64,000 bases of DNA from JAEUJM01 sp044221555 (GCA_044221555.1 JBGAOY010000001.1:558001-622000), one strand, 5' to 3'; shown: positions 45,271-54,564, numbered from the stretch's first letter. A program made the numbers and translations. The notes: generated from the letters alone by a model not told the origin.

Positions 45271-46578
45271 CTACCGACCGGCGTCGGGAACGGTGGCGCC
45301 GCCCGCCGGCGTGATCCGCACCCGCCCGATCCGGCGGGCCTGCACCTTCTCGGCCCGCAGCTGATGCCCGTCGAAGTCGACCGTCTCCCCCTCGGTGGGC
45401 ACTCGGCCCAACTGGCTGTAGAAGAACCCGCCGACCGTGTCCCAGTCGCCTTCGGGCAAGGTGATGTCGAGCAGGTCGTTGACCTCGTCGATCGCCATCC
45501 GGGCGTTCACCCGCACGGCGCCGTCGGGGAGCGGCTCCATCATCGGCTCCTCCACGTCGAACTCGTCTCGGATCTCACCGACCAGCTCCTCGATCAGGTC
45601 CTCGAGGGTCACCATCCCCGCGGTGCCGCCGTACTCGTCGATCACGATGGCGATGTGGAACTGCTCGTCCTGCATCTGGCGCAGCAGGGCGGGCACCTTC
45701 TTGGTCTCGGGCACGTACACCGCCGGACGGAGCACGGTTGACACCTCGGCGAAGCCGGCCTCGTCGCGCTCGGCGCGCATCAGGTCCTTGGCGTACACGA
45801 TCCCCACGATGTCGTCGATGCCCTCGCCGTAGGCGGGCAGGCGGCTGTAGCCGTGCAGGATGGCCACCTCGATCGCGGCATCGATCTGGAAGTCGGCCGC
45901 GATCGTCACCATGTCGGTGCGGGGCACCATGACCTCGCGGACGATGGTGTCGCCGAACTCGATGATGGACTCGATCAGGGCCCGCTCCTCGACCTCGATG
46001 ACGTCCTCGTCAGCGGCGGTGCCGGCGAGCGCCAACAGCTCCTCCTCCGACACCGACGGTCCCGCGCGGCGGCCCTTTCCCGGGAGCAGCACGTTGGACA
46101 TGCCGATCAGCCCCCGTGTGACCCAGCGCAGGGGGAAGAAGCGGGCCAGCGCACCCACCACCGGCGCCAGGCGGATGGCGGCGGGCCCGGTGTGCTGCAG
46201 GGCGTAGGTCTTGGGCATCGCCTCGGTGAGGACGAACAGCGCCGCGACCTCGATGACGAAGGCCGCGATCACCCCCGCCAGGCCGAGGCGATCGAACGCG
46301 ACGACCGCGACGACCGTCGCCAGACCCAGGTGGCACACCAGCAGGAGCAACAGCACCGGGTTGAGCACCTCGTCGCGCCGTTCGAGCAGCTCGGGCAACG
46401 TCCCACCCCGCCGCCGGGGGCGCTCGTCCTCGTCGGCCGCGGCGGCCAGCTCCTCTTCGATCGCGGCGGCACGCGCCCGCCCGAGGTGGGTCAAGGCGGT
46501 CTCGGCCATGGCCAGCACCGCGGCCAGCAGCACCAGCGCGAGCACCGCCAGCCCACCCAGGAGGTAGGTGGTGCTCAC
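45271..46578 (-). CDS. CNNM/CorC-type membrane protein (hemolysin C family)
   Basis: 435 residues. An N-terminal DUF21 domain with about four spans (LGGLAVLALVLLAAVLAMAE onward) is followed by a CBS pair, about residues 210-330 (VMVPRTDMVTIAADFQIDAA, YGEGIDDIVGIVYAKDLMRA, IAIVIDEYGGTAGMVTLEDL). The CorC_HlyC C-terminus includes VNDLLDITLPEGDWDTVGGF. Related proteins transport or sense magnesium/cobalt. The stop lies 10 bases before era, and the start overlaps ybeY by 4 bases. Confidence 0.9.
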   Translation of the reverse strand: MSTTYLLGGLAVLALVLLAAVLAMAETALTHLGRARAAAIEEELAAAADEDERPRRRGGTLPELLERRDEVLNPVLLLLLVCHLGLATVVAVVAFDRLGLAGVIAAFVIEVAALFVLTEAMPKTYALQHTGPAAIRLAPVVGALARFFPLRWVTRGLIGMSNVLLPGKGRRAGPSVSEEELLALAGTAADEDVIEVEERALIESIIEFGDTIVREVMVPRTDMVTIAADFQIDAAIEVAILHGYSRLPAYGEGIDDIVGIVYAKDLMRAERDEAGFAEVSTVLRPAVYVPETKKVPALLRQMQDEQFHIAIVIDEYGGTAGMVTLEDLIEELVGEIRDEFDVEEPMMEPLPDGAVRVNARMAIDEVNDLLDITLPEGDWDTVGGFFYSQLGRVPTEGETVDFDGHQLRAEKVQARRIGRVRITPAGGATVPDAGR

Positions 46579-47078
46579 GGCCTGCGTTCCACGCCGATGG
46601 ACGCGAGGTGGCGTCGCTCGCGCGTCACCATGGCGGCGGTCTCCTCGGCGGTGGCGTGGTCCATCCCCAGGACGTGCAGCACGCCGTGCACCACCAACAG
46701 CGCCAGTTCGGCGTCGTAGCCGCCCGGCGCCACCGCGTTGCGGGCGGCCACCGCCGGGCAGATCACCACATCGCCCAGGAGGCGCAGCGTGCCGGCCGCC
46801 CCGGCGCCCGGCTCCGGCTCCGGCTCGGGATCGATGGGGAACGAGAGCACGTCGGTCGGACCGGTCTCACCCATGAACGAGGCGTTGAGATCGCTCATGC
46901 GGGCCTCGTCGACGAACACCAGGTTGAGCTCAGCGGGCCCGGCCACCCCTTCGCCCTCGAGCACGTGCTCGGCCAGGGCCCGCCAGCGGTCCAGATCGAC
47001 CGGTTCCTCCGCCGCCGGCGCACCGTCACGTTCGTCGGTGGCCACCACCGCGGGCGCCCCGGTCCGACGACCGCTCAC
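46575..47078 (-). CDS. ybeY: Endoribonuclease YbeY
   Basis: 167 residues. The zinc site HGVLHVLGMDHATAEE (HxxxHxxGxDH) lies near residue 135-150, preceded by LNLVFVDEARMSDLNASFMG and TDVLSFPIDPEP. It takes part in 16S rRNA 3' processing and ribosome quality control. An N-terminal extension of about 25 residues is longer than usual, so the start may be internal. Overlaps the CorC-like gene (ATGA) and lies 30 bases after phoH. Confidence 0.92.
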   Translation of the reverse strand: MSGRRTGAPAVVATDERDGAPAAEEPVDLDRWRALAEHVLEGEGVAGPAELNLVFVDEARMSDLNASFMGETGPTDVLSFPIDPEPEPEPGAGAAGTLRLLGDVVICPAVAARNAVAPGGYDAELALLVVHGVLHVLGMDHATAEETAAMVTRERRHLASIGVERRP

Positions 47079-47108
47079 CGGCTGCTCACCGGCCGCTCAC
47101 CGGCCTGC

Positions 47109-48059
47109 TCACGGGGCGTCGAGCGCAGCGCGCTCGTAGGCGTTCACGATGTCGGCCACGATCCGGTGTCGCACCACGTCGGCGGCACCGAGCCGGACGA
47201 AGCCCAGCCCCTCGATCCCGGCCAGCACCTGCTCCAGGCCGCCGAGACCACTCCGTCCGCCCGGGACGTCGACCTGGGTGACATCACCGGTGACGACCGC
47301 CTTCGAGCCGAACCCGATGCGGGTGAGGAACATCTTCATCTGCTCGGGACTGGTGTTCTGGGCCTCGTCGAGGATGATGAAGCTGCGGTTGAGGGTGCGC
47401 CCCCGCATGAACGCGAGCGGCGCGACCTCGACGGTGCCCTTGTCGAGGAGGCGCTGGGCGCCCTCGGCCTCCACCATGTCGTAGAGCGCGTCGTACAGAG
47501 GCCGCAGGTAGGGATCGACCTTGGCCATGAGGTCACCCGGCAGGAACCCCAGTCGCTCACCGGCCTCCACCGCGGGTCGGGTGAGGATGATGCGGTCGAC
47601 CTCCTTGGCCTGCAGCGCCTGCACCGCGCAGGCCACGGCCAGCCAGCTCTTGCCGGTACCCGCGGGGCCGATGCCGAAGGTGATGACGTTGTTCTGGATC
47701 GCGTCGACGTAGCGCTTCTGCCCGCTCGACTTGGGCCGTACCGACCTGCCTCTCGCCGAGCGCCACACCTCGGTGGTGAGCACCTCGGACGGTCGCTCGT
47801 CGGCGCGCACCATGTCGATGGTGCGGGCCACGCCGGCCGGCTCGAGCGCGTGGCCCTGCTGGAGGAGCAGGACCAACTCGTCGAAGAGCCGCCCGACGAT
47901 CTCGGCGTCTCGGCCGGTGACCGAGATCTCGTTGCCGCGCACGTGGATCGACGCGTCGAAGGCGCCCTCGATGAGCCTCAGGAGCTCGTCGCGCTGGCCG
48001 AGCAGACTCACCATCAGGTGGTTGCCGGGGACGCTGATCTGGACGTGGCGCTCAGGCAT
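47109..48059 (-). CDS. phoH: PhoH-family ATPase
   Basis: 316 residues. P-loop FGIGPAGTGKSWLAVACAVQ, then RIILTRPAVEAGERLGFLPG, then FIILDEAQNTSPEQMKMFLT and AVVTGDVTQVDVPGG. The N-terminal region before the P-loop (about residues 1-110) includes the ISVTGRDAEIVGRLFDELVL module. PhoH is linked to RNA handling and phosphate starvation in other bacteria. It heads the phoH-ybeY-corC-era group. Confidence 0.93.
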   Translation of the reverse strand: MPERHVQISVPGNHLMVSLLGQRDELLRLIEGAFDASIHVRGNEISVTGRDAEIVGRLFDELVLLLQQGHALEPAGVARTIDMVRADERPSEVLTTEVWRSARGRSVRPKSSGQKRYVDAIQNNVITFGIGPAGTGKSWLAVACAVQALQAKEVDRIILTRPAVEAGERLGFLPGDLMAKVDPYLRPLYDALYDMVEAEGAQRLLDKGTVEVAPLAFMRGRTLNRSFIILDEAQNTSPEQMKMFLTRIGFGSKAVVTGDVTQVDVPGGRSGLGGLEQVLAGIEGLGFVRLGAADVVRHRIVADIVNAYERAALDAP

Positions 48060-48127
48060 CGGGTGTCCCGGACTCTACCCGTGACCCGAGCCCGCGGGAA
48101 CGGCTGGGCCGACGGTCGGTGCCGCGG

Positions 48128-48382
48128 TCAGAGGTCGCCGTCGTCGTCCCCGCCCCCCGCGGGCCCGGTGGCCTCGGGGTACAGGTGCTCCAGGCTGCCC
48201 GGTTCGATCCGGCAGGATTCGATGAACACGTCGACCTCGGACTCCTTCAGCCGGATGACCCGGCCGAAGCGGTAGGCGGGCAGCTCGCCGCTGTCGATGA
48301 ACCGGTAGAGCGTGCGGGGGGTGATGCCCACCCGTTTGGCGGCGTCGGCCGTCGACAGCCACCGAATCTCATTGTCATCCAT
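48128..48382 (-). CDS. BldC-like helix-turn-helix protein
   Basis: 84 residues: RWLSTADAAKRVGITPRTLY RFIDSGELPA-type HTH of the MerR/excisionase family, then YRFGRVIRLKESEVDVFIES, and an acidic tail. It resembles the BldC/AlpA-like DNA-binding proteins of actinobacteria, which lack an effector domain. It may repress or activate neighbouring genes. It lies between the pot operon and phoH on the same strand. Confidence 0.7.
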   Translation of the reverse strand: MDDNEIRWLSTADAAKRVGITPRTLYRFIDSGELPAYRFGRVIRLKESEVDVFIESCRIEPGSLEHLYPEATGPAGGGDDDGDL

Positions 48383-48500
48383 CTTCGTCAGCGTAGACGG
48401 ACCGTCGACGCTCGGGCCGTCATCGCCCGGACTCTGAGGCGCTTTCTGATGGTCTCAGCCCTTCTCAGCGCCGGTGGCGCCACAGGCGTCGGCGCGGCCC

Positions 48501-49337
48501 CTATGCGCTCGGGCGCACCGTGTCGCGTCGTGGGGCCAGGCCACCGACGCCACGCGTCAGGCGCTGCGCCACGAGGATGGGGATGAACGTCATCACCATC
48601 ACCGTGACCGCCACGACGTTGGTGACGGGCCGGTTGCGGGGACGGAAGAGGCTGCCGAAGATCCAGATGGGCAGGGTCTCCTGGGTGCCCGCCGTGAAGG
48701 TGGTGACGATGATCTCGTCGAACGACAGTGCGAAGGCCAACATCCCGCCGGCGAGGAGCGCGGTGCCCACGGTGGGCAACAGCACGTGCCGCAGGGTCTG
48801 GATCCCCGAGGCGCCGAGGTCCATCGATGCCTCCACCACGGACCCCGCGGTCTGGCGCAGCCGCGCCAGCACGTTGTTGTAGACCACGACGACACAGAAG
48901 GTGGCGTGGCCCACCACGATGGTCCAGAAGCTGAACGGCAGTTCCGCGAGGTTGATCGCCGACCGGATGGCGATCCCGGTGATGATCCCGGGGAGGGCCA
49001 GGGGCAGCACCACGAAGAACGAGATGGTCTCCTGACCGAAGAAGCGATAGCGACCCACCGCGGCCGAGGCCATGCTCCCGAGGACGAGGGCCACGAGGGT
49101 CGCGACCGCCGCCACCTCCACCGAGAGGCGCATGGCTTCCCAGATGTCGGCGTTGTCCAGCGCCACGCCGAACCACCGGGTGGTGAGGCCGGGCGGCGGG
49201 AACGAGAAGGTGCCCTCGGAGGTGGTGAAGGCGTAGAGCACGACGATCAGCAGCGGGAAGTGCAGGAACACGATGGCGGCGGCCGTCGCGGCCTTGAGCC
49301 CCCATCGGCGGGGCTCGTCCGGGTCGCGACGGGCCAT
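48501..49337 (-). CDS. potC: Polyamine ABC transporter permease PotC-like
   Basis: 278 residues, six membrane spans (first AAIVFLHFPLLIVVLYAFTT). It has the BPD-family signature VVYNNVLARLRQTAGSVVEA, then SMDLGASGIQTLRHVLLPTV, the EAA loop that contacts the ATPase. This is the second permease of the spermidine/putrescine importer. Its ATG overlaps the potB TGA by one base. The specific ligand cannot be told from sequence. Confidence 0.88.
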   Translation of the reverse strand: MARRDPDEPRRWGLKAATAAAIVFLHFPLLIVVLYAFTTSEGTFSFPPPGLTTRWFGVALDNADIWEAMRLSVEVAAVATLVALVLGSMASAAVGRYRFFGQETISFFVVLPLALPGIITGIAIRSAINLAELPFSFWTIVVGHATFCVVVVYNNVLARLRQTAGSVVEASMDLGASGIQTLRHVLLPTVGTALLAGGMLAFALSFDEIIVTTFTAGTQETLPIWIFGSLFRPRNRPVTNVVAVTVMVMTFIPILVAQRLTRGVGGLAPRRDTVRPSA

Positions 49338-50290
49338 CAGAGCGCCCCCAGGGCGCCGAACCGGCGGGCCACGAGCAGGTAGAGCGCCATGATCACGATG
49401 GGCACCACGGAGAAGGCCGCGGCCAGCGGCAGGTTGCCCGCGGTGCCCTGGAGGACGTAGATGCTGCCGCCGATGGACGGGCTGGAGTCACCGATGATGG
49501 TCGGGATGATGTAGTCGCCGAGCGTCAGCGCGAAGGTGAAGATCGACCCGGCCACCACCCCGGGGAAGGCCAACGGCCAGATGACCCGCCGGAAGGTGAA
49601 GGCGGGACGGGCCCCGAGGTCGCCCGAGGCGTCGACGAACGACCCCGGCACCCGCTCGAGGGCGGCCTCCACCGGGAGGATCATGTAGGGCAGCCAGATG
49701 TAGAGGAACACGAGCCACTGCCCGAGCGACGAGACCGCCAGGCTGGGTCCCCCGATCACCGGGAGCCGCAACACGGCGTCGAGCACCGACGTGAGCCCGA
49801 ACAGGTCGACGAACCAGGAGAGCACGCCCTCTTTGGCCAGGATCAGCTTCCACGAGTAGACGCGGATGAGGTAGCTGGACCACAGCGGCAACATCACGGC
49901 CACGAACAGGAACGCCTTCATCTTCGACCGGGCGTAGCGGGCCATGTAGTAGGCCAGCGGGAAGGCCACCACGACCGCCCCGATGGTGACCGCAGCGGCC
50001 ATGGCGACGGTGCGCAGGATGACGTCGCGGTTCGCCGCCGTGAACAGGTCCTTCCACGTGTCGAGGCTCAGCGTGGGGTCGATCTGACCCGTGAAGTCGT
50101 CGAGGCGATAGAAGCTCTGCCACAACAGGGCCGTGAGCGAGCCCAGGTAGAACACGCCGAGCCACAGCAGCGGCGGTGTGAGCAGCAGGGCGACCTTGAG
50201 CCGGGGATGGCGGTAGAAGAACGCCGAGAAGCGGTGCCCCAGCGTGAGCGGCCGGGCGGAGGTCTCCCCCCGCCCGGCCACCGTCGTCAC
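49337..50290 (-). CDS. potB: Polyamine ABC transporter permease PotB-like
   Basis: 317 residues from a GTG at 50290, eight bases after the potD stop. Six or so spans, including VALLLTPPLLWLGVFYLGSL, VTIGAVVVAFPLAYYMARYA and AFSVVPIVIMALYLLVARRF. EAA loop: FVDASGDLGARPAFTFRRVI. A longer frame upstream overlaps potD and reads Arg/Gly-rich, so it is not used. It partners PotC in the membrane. Confidence 0.88.
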   Translation of the reverse strand: MTTVAGRGETSARPLTLGHRFSAFFYRHPRLKVALLLTPPLLWLGVFYLGSLTALLWQSFYRLDDFTGQIDPTLSLDTWKDLFTAANRDVILRTVAMAAAVTIGAVVVAFPLAYYMARYARSKMKAFLFVAVMLPLWSSYLIRVYSWKLILAKEGVLSWFVDLFGLTSVLDAVLRLPVIGGPSLAVSSLGQWLVFLYIWLPYMILPVEAALERVPGSFVDASGDLGARPAFTFRRVIWPLAFPGVVAGSIFTFALTLGDYIIPTIIGDSSPSIGGSIYVLQGTAGNLPLAAAFSVVPIVIMALYLLVARRFGALGAL

Positions 50291-50298
50291 GTCAGCGG

Positions 50299-51483
50299 TC
50301 AATTGCCGCCTTTGATGGCCTCGTACTCCGACGACCACTCGCTGTACGGCACGCACTCGCCGCCCTCGCCGAAGCAGTCGGCCTGCGGCGTCTTCCAGAA
50401 CGACACCTGGTCGAAGTTGTCGATGCCGTTGGTCGCGCACCCCTCGTCGGTGAGCAGCTCGTTGCCCGTGCAGGCGGCCTCGACCACCGGCACCGACCCG
50501 AACCACGCGGCCACGTCACCCTGCACCTTGGGATCGAGCGAGTGCTCCATCCACAGGTAGGCGCAGTTCGGGTGCGGGGCGTTGGTGGCCAACATCGTCG
50601 TGTCGGCCCAGCCCGTGGCCCCCTCCTCGGGGATCGTGCTGGCGATGGGCTGGTCGTCCGCCTGGAGCAGGTTCACCTGGTAGGGCCACGACCCGCTGGC
50701 CACCACGCCCTCGTTGGTGAAGTCGTCCACCTGCGCGGCCACGTCGTGCCAGTACCGCTGCACGAGGTCGTGCTGCTGGCGGAGCAGCTCGACCGCCGCG
50801 TCGAACTGGTCCTGGTCGAGCGCGTAGGGGTCGTCGATGCCCAGGTCGGGCTCGTGGGCCTTGAGGTACAGCGCCGCGCTGGCGATGTAGATCGCCCCGT
50901 CGTAGGCCTGGATCCGGCCGCGGTTGGACTCGCCGTCAGGCAGGTCCTGCTCCTCGAACACGACGTCCCACGAGGTCGGCGCCTCGGGGAACACGTCGGT
51001 GTTGTACATCAACACGTCGGCCCCCCACTGGTACGGCACGCCGTAGGTCTGGCCGTCCACGGTGTACCACGGGGCGTCCTGGAGCCGTGGATCGACGTCC
51101 GCGTAGCTCGGGATGAGGTCCGTGTTCACCGGTTGCACGGTGTCACCGGCGATCAGCCGGAGGCTGGCGTCGCCCGACGCGGTGACCAGGTCGTACTCGT
51201 CGCTGCCGGTCAGCAGCGACACCATCTCGTCCGAGGTCCCGGCGATCTTGAGCTCGACCTCGCAGCCGGTCTCCTCCTCGAAGCCGGTCACCCAGTCGTA
51301 GGCCGGGTCGTTGGTGCCGTCCTCCACGTAGCCGTCCCAGGCCACGATGTTGAGCGCCCCTTCCCCGTCGCCGACCTCGGTCGGCAGGTCACTACCGCTC
51401 TCGCTGTCGCTGTCGCTGCCGCAGCCGGCAACGACCAGCGCCAGCACCGCGCAGAGCGCGGCCGCTCGTCGGAACTTCCTCAT
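50299..51483 (-). CDS. potD: Polyamine-binding lipoprotein PotD-like
   Basis: 394 residues. Lipoprotein signal with lipobox LALVVAGCGSDSDSES (Cys near 21). The periplasmic-type binding domain begins GALNIVAWDGYVEDGTNDPA, and continues AGTSDEMVSLLTGSDEYDLV and VDGQTYGVPYQWGADVLMYN. It binds spermidine/putrescine-like ligands and delivers them to PotBC. Two Cys near the C-terminus (AACTGNELLTDEGCATNG) may be bonded. AAGGGGGACCAC precedes the ATG. The start overlaps the potA stop by 4 bases. Confidence 0.9.
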   Translation of the reverse strand: MRKFRRAAALCAVLALVVAGCGSDSDSESGSDLPTEVGDGEGALNIVAWDGYVEDGTNDPAYDWVTGFEEETGCEVELKIAGTSDEMVSLLTGSDEYDLVTASGDASLRLIAGDTVQPVNTDLIPSYADVDPRLQDAPWYTVDGQTYGVPYQWGADVLMYNTDVFPEAPTSWDVVFEEQDLPDGESNRGRIQAYDGAIYIASAALYLKAHEPDLGIDDPYALDQDQFDAAVELLRQQHDLVQRYWHDVAAQVDDFTNEGVVASGSWPYQVNLLQADDQPIASTIPEEGATGWADTTMLATNAPHPNCAYLWMEHSLDPKVQGDVAAWFGSVPVVEAACTGNELLTDEGCATNGIDNFDQVSFWKTPQADCFGEGGECVPYSEWSSEYEAIKGGN

Positions 51484-52682
51484 GTGGTCCCCCTTGGTTG
51501 TGTTTTCCTCGATGAGGTCTCGTCGCCGGCGCGGTCATCGCCGGTGTGTCCACCCTCGGTGTGTCCACCCTCGGTGTGTCCATCGTCGGTCTGTCCATCG
51601 TCGGTGCGGTCATCGACGCTGATGCGATGGTTGAACGCGGGCGACCAGCACGCCCGCACCCGGCGGCCCTTGGCCGCCAGCACCTCGTCCGACGTGGTGG
51701 TGAGGTTCTGCTCGACCACGGTGAGGTCGGCGCCACCGTCGACCTCCACGAGGAACCGCGTGTGGGCGCCGAGGTACACCACGTCGCGCACCGTGCCCTC
51801 CACCGCGCAGTCACCCGGCGAGACGGTGTCGTCGGGGTCGGTGAGGCGGATCTTCTCCGGTCGGACGGTGAAGGCCTCGGGCGAACCCGTGAGCTGCGTG
51901 GCCACCGCGCCGGTGAGCACGTTCGAGACCCCCACGAACCCGGCCACGAACGTGGTGCGGGGATACTCGTACACCTGGGCGGGGGTGCCCACCTGGGCGA
52001 CCTGGCCGTCCTGGAAGACCGCGACCCGGTCGCTCATGGTGAGCGCCTCCTCCTGGTCGTGGGTGACGAACACGAAGCTGATGCCCACCTCCTGCTGGAT
52101 GGCCTTCAGCTCCACCTGCATCGCCTGGCGCAGCTTCAGGTCGAGGGCGCCCAGGGGCTCGTCGAGCAGCAGCACCCGCGGCCGGTTGACCAGGGCGCGA
52201 GCGAGCGCCACCCGCTGGCGTTGGCCACCGGAGAGCTCGGCGGGGCGGCGCCCGGCCAGTCCCTCGAGGTGCACCAGGTCGAGGGCGTCGGCCACCCGTG
52301 CGCGCCGCTCGGCCTTGGGCACCCTCCGGACGAGCAGGCCGTAGCCCACGTTGTCACCCACCGACATGTGCGGGAACAAGGCGTAGTCCTGGAAGACCGT
52401 GTTCACGTCACGCTCGTACGGGGCCTTCCTGTTCACCTCCTCGCCGTGGAGCAGCACCCGGCCGCTGCTCGGCGTCTCGAATCCGGCGATCAGCCGGAGG
52501 CAGGTCGTCTTGCCGGAGCCCGACGGGCCGAGCATCGAGAAGAACTCGCCATCGTGCACCTCGAGGTCGACCTCGTGCACCGCCCGTACCTGCCCGAAGT
52601 GACGGCTGACCCGGTCGAACTGCACGGCGGGTGCCGAGCCCGTGACCCGGGCGTCTTCTGCAGCGGTGTCCTGGCCCAGCAC
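51480..52682 (-). CDS. potA: Polyamine ABC transporter ATPase PotA-like
   Basis: 400 residues from a GTG. Walker A MLGPSGSGKTTCLRLIAGFE, Q-loop TVFQDYALFPHMSVGDNVGY, signature LSGGQRQRVALARALVNRPR, Walker B LLLDEPLGALDLK, switch FVTHDQEEALTMSDRVAVFQ. A TOBE domain follows (about residues 280-360). The last 30-odd residues are a repetitive acidic His/Thr tail (DGQTDDGHTEGGHTEGGHTG) from a 15-bp DNA repeat. It is the first gene of the potADBC operon. Confidence 0.92.
   Translation of the reverse strand: MLGQDTAAEDARVTGSAPAVQFDRVSRHFGQVRAVHEVDLEVHDGEFFSMLGPSGSGKTTCLRLIAGFETPSSGRVLLHGEEVNRKAPYERDVNTVFQDYALFPHMSVGDNVGYGLLVRRVPKAERRARVADALDLVHLEGLAGRRPAELSGGQRQRVALARALVNRPRVLLLDEPLGALDLKLRQAMQVELKAIQQEVGISFVFVTHDQEEALTMSDRVAVFQDGQVAQVGTPAQVYEYPRTTFVAGFVGVSNVLTGAVATQLTGSPEAFTVRPEKIRLTDPDDTVSPGDCAVEGTVRDVVYLGAHTRFLVEVDGGADLTVVEQNLTTTSDEVLAAKGRRVRACWSPAFNHRISVDDRTDDGQTDDGHTEGGHTEGGHTGDDRAGDETSSRKTQPRGTT
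51543..51617. repeat. Five 15-bp tandem units in the potA tail
   Basis: Five 15-bp units: the first two are identical ggtgtgtccaccctc and the others vary. They encode the DDGHTEGGHTEGGHT tail in potA. Being in-frame, copy-number change would only alter a tail. Confidence 0.85.
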
Positions 52683-52815
52683 TGCGATTGCCGCCCCCCA
52701 TGGTCGACCCTCGTGTACGGCGACGCGCCGTCAACCTAGCGCACCGCTCGATTCCCGTCCCCGGATGGGGGTCGACGACCGGATCGCACGCCGGAGGCGG
52801 CTCACACGACAGGAA

Positions 52816-53883
52816 TCAGCGGAGGCGGACCGCGACCTCGTTGGCCAGCAGCCGGCCGCCCACCGTGAGGTGGGCGCGCCCGTGCACGACCTCGACCAGC
52901 CCCTCGAGCGCAGGGTCGTCCTCGAGCGGCAGGGCATCGACGGGCACACCGTCGTTCGTACGCAGCGCCAACTGGAGGCGCTCGATGCGCCGCGCCTCGA
53001 CGTCGAGGCGCTCGTCCGCGGCCTGCGGCGAGCGGCCCTGCTCGACGGCCTCGACGTAGCGCTCGGGCGTGCGCAGGTTCCAGAACCGCCGCCCGTCACG
53101 ATGGCCGTGCGCCGAGCACCCGATCGCGGCGTAGTCGCCCTGTGCCCAGTAGAGGAGGTTGTGGCGGCACGCCTGGCCGGGTCGGGCCCAATTCGAGATC
53201 TCGTACCACTGCAGGCCGGCGTCCCCGAGCAGTTCGGTGGCCAACAGGTACTTGTCGGCCTGGTCGTCGTCGTCGGGATACCGAGCGGGATCGTCGAAGA
53301 GCGCCGTTCCCGGCTCGACCGTGAGCCCGTAGGCGCTCACGTGGGGCGGGTCCAGTGCCAGCGACTCCTCGAGCGTGGTACGCCAGTCCGCGAGCCGCTC
53401 GGTGGCGGCGCCGTAGATGAGATCGAGGTTCCAGCGCTCGATGCCGGCGCTCCGCACCAGCTCGACCGAGCGCCGCACGTTCGCCGGGTCGTGGGTTCGC
53501 CCGAGTGCCGCCAGGACGTGCGGCACCATCGACTGCACGCCGATCGAGATGCGGTTCACGCCGCCGTCCATGTAGGCCGCGAGCAGCGTCGGGGTGACCG
53601 TGTCGGGGTTGCACTCCACCGTCACCTCTGCGCCCGGTGCCAACGCCAGCGGCTCGAGCACCGCCAGCAGTTGCTCGGGCGGCACCAGCGAGGGGGTACC
53701 GCCGCCGACGAAGACGCTGGTGACGGGGGGCAGGCCTGCGCCGACCTCAGCCTCCACCTGGCGCCGGCACGCCGCCAGGTAGCGGCCGATCAGCTCGGAC
53801 CGGTCGGTCCACGTGGCGAACGCGCAGTAGTCGCATCGGGCCGCGCAGAACGGCACGTGGACATAGCAACCGAACGGCTCCAA
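52816..53883 (-). CDS. hemW: HemW-like radical SAM protein
   Basis: 355 residues. Fe-S motif HVPFCAARCDYCAFATWTDR (C13, C17, C20). Further SAM-fold motifs: TSVFVGGGTPSLVPPEQLLA, VTVECNPDTVT and GVNRISIGVQSM. The C-terminal HemN-C-like domain includes HVSAYGLTVEPGT, RHNLLYWAQGDYAAIGCSAH. HemW binds haem and is a haem chaperone rather than a true coproporphyrinogen oxidase. The gene stands 100 bases downstream of the bldD-like gene. Confidence 0.9.
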   Translation of the reverse strand: MEPFGCYVHVPFCAARCDYCAFATWTDRSELIGRYLAACRRQVEAEVGAGLPPVTSVFVGGGTPSLVPPEQLLAVLEPLALAPGAEVTVECNPDTVTPTLLAAYMDGGVNRISIGVQSMVPHVLAALGRTHDPANVRRSVELVRSAGIERWNLDLIYGAATERLADWRTTLEESLALDPPHVSAYGLTVEPGTALFDDPARYPDDDDQADKYLLATELLGDAGLQWYEISNWARPGQACRHNLLYWAQGDYAAIGCSAHGHRDGRRFWNLRTPERYVEAVEQGRSPQAADERLDVEARRIERLQLALRTNDGVPVDALPLEDDPALEGLVEVVHGRAHLTVGGRLLANEVAVRLR

Positions 53884-53983
53884 CGGTGCTCCTGCGCGGC
53901 GGGCGGGGGCCGCTCCCTGAGGGCGCAGTCGAGCCTACCGGCCGTCCATCTCCTGCGGAGCGGTGCCGTTGCTCGCCGCGCGG

Positions 53984-54538
53984 CTACTTCTTGCGGAACG
54001 ACGCGAGGCCCAGATCGTCGAGGCGGTTGCCGGCGCCGTCGACCCCGGTGCCGAGGATGCAGGCGATGGCGCGGAGATCGTCGCGGCGGATGGTGAGCAC
54101 CCGGCCGTTGAAGTCCTGGCGCTGCACCTGGATCATGGTGAGGTAACGGTTCAACATGTCCGCCTCGGGGCCGGTGAGGCTCTCGAGGCGGGTCAGGTCG
54201 ATCGTGACCGAGTTGAAGCCGGGCTGGGTGGCCACCCGCGAGTCGGTGACGTCGACGATCTCGTCGTCCCGGGCGATGCCGAAGTCCGGGCCTTCGTCCA
54301 CCGGCAGGAGCTGATCGACGGGGACGTTGTAGAACCGGGCCAGGCGCTGCAGGCGGGGCACGGAGATGGCCCGCTCACCTCGTTCGTAGGCACCGAGCAC
54401 CGACGCCTTGAACTCCTGGTTCGACGTGGCCTCGACCTCCTGCAGGGACAGCTTCTTCTGTCGGCGGATCGCGCGCAGGCGCTCGCCGACCTTGCGTCCG
54501 TACCCAGCCGAGGCACCCTCGGTCGAAATCTCACTCAT
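53984..54538 (-). CDS. BldD-like transcriptional regulator with c-di-GMP signature
   Basis: 184 residues. The N-terminal XRE HTH, about residues 14-75: KVGERLRAIRRQKKLSLQEV, then SVLGAYERGERAISVPRLQR and LARFYNVPVDQLLPVD. A linker of about 30 residues follows, then the C-terminal domain from VTIDLTRLESLTGPEADMLN, YLTMIQVQRQDFNGRVLTIR and RDDLRAIACILG. RQD-FNGRVLTI-RRDD matches the RXD-X8-RXXD c-di-GMP-binding signature of Streptomyces BldD. It probably dimerises around tetrameric c-di-GMP and represses developmental or envelope genes. It has its own consensus promoter and lies beside rsmE, dnaJ and hrcA. Confidence 0.85.
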   Translation of the reverse strand: MSEISTEGASAGYGRKVGERLRAIRRQKKLSLQEVEATSNQEFKASVLGAYERGERAISVPRLQRLARFYNVPVDQLLPVDEGPDFGIARDDEIVDVTDSRVATQPGFNSVTIDLTRLESLTGPEADMLNRYLTMIQVQRQDFNGRVLTIRRDDLRAIACILGTGVDGAGNRLDDLGLASFRKK

Positions 54539-54564
54539 TGCACGCCCTTCGCCGCGTTGGCCCC

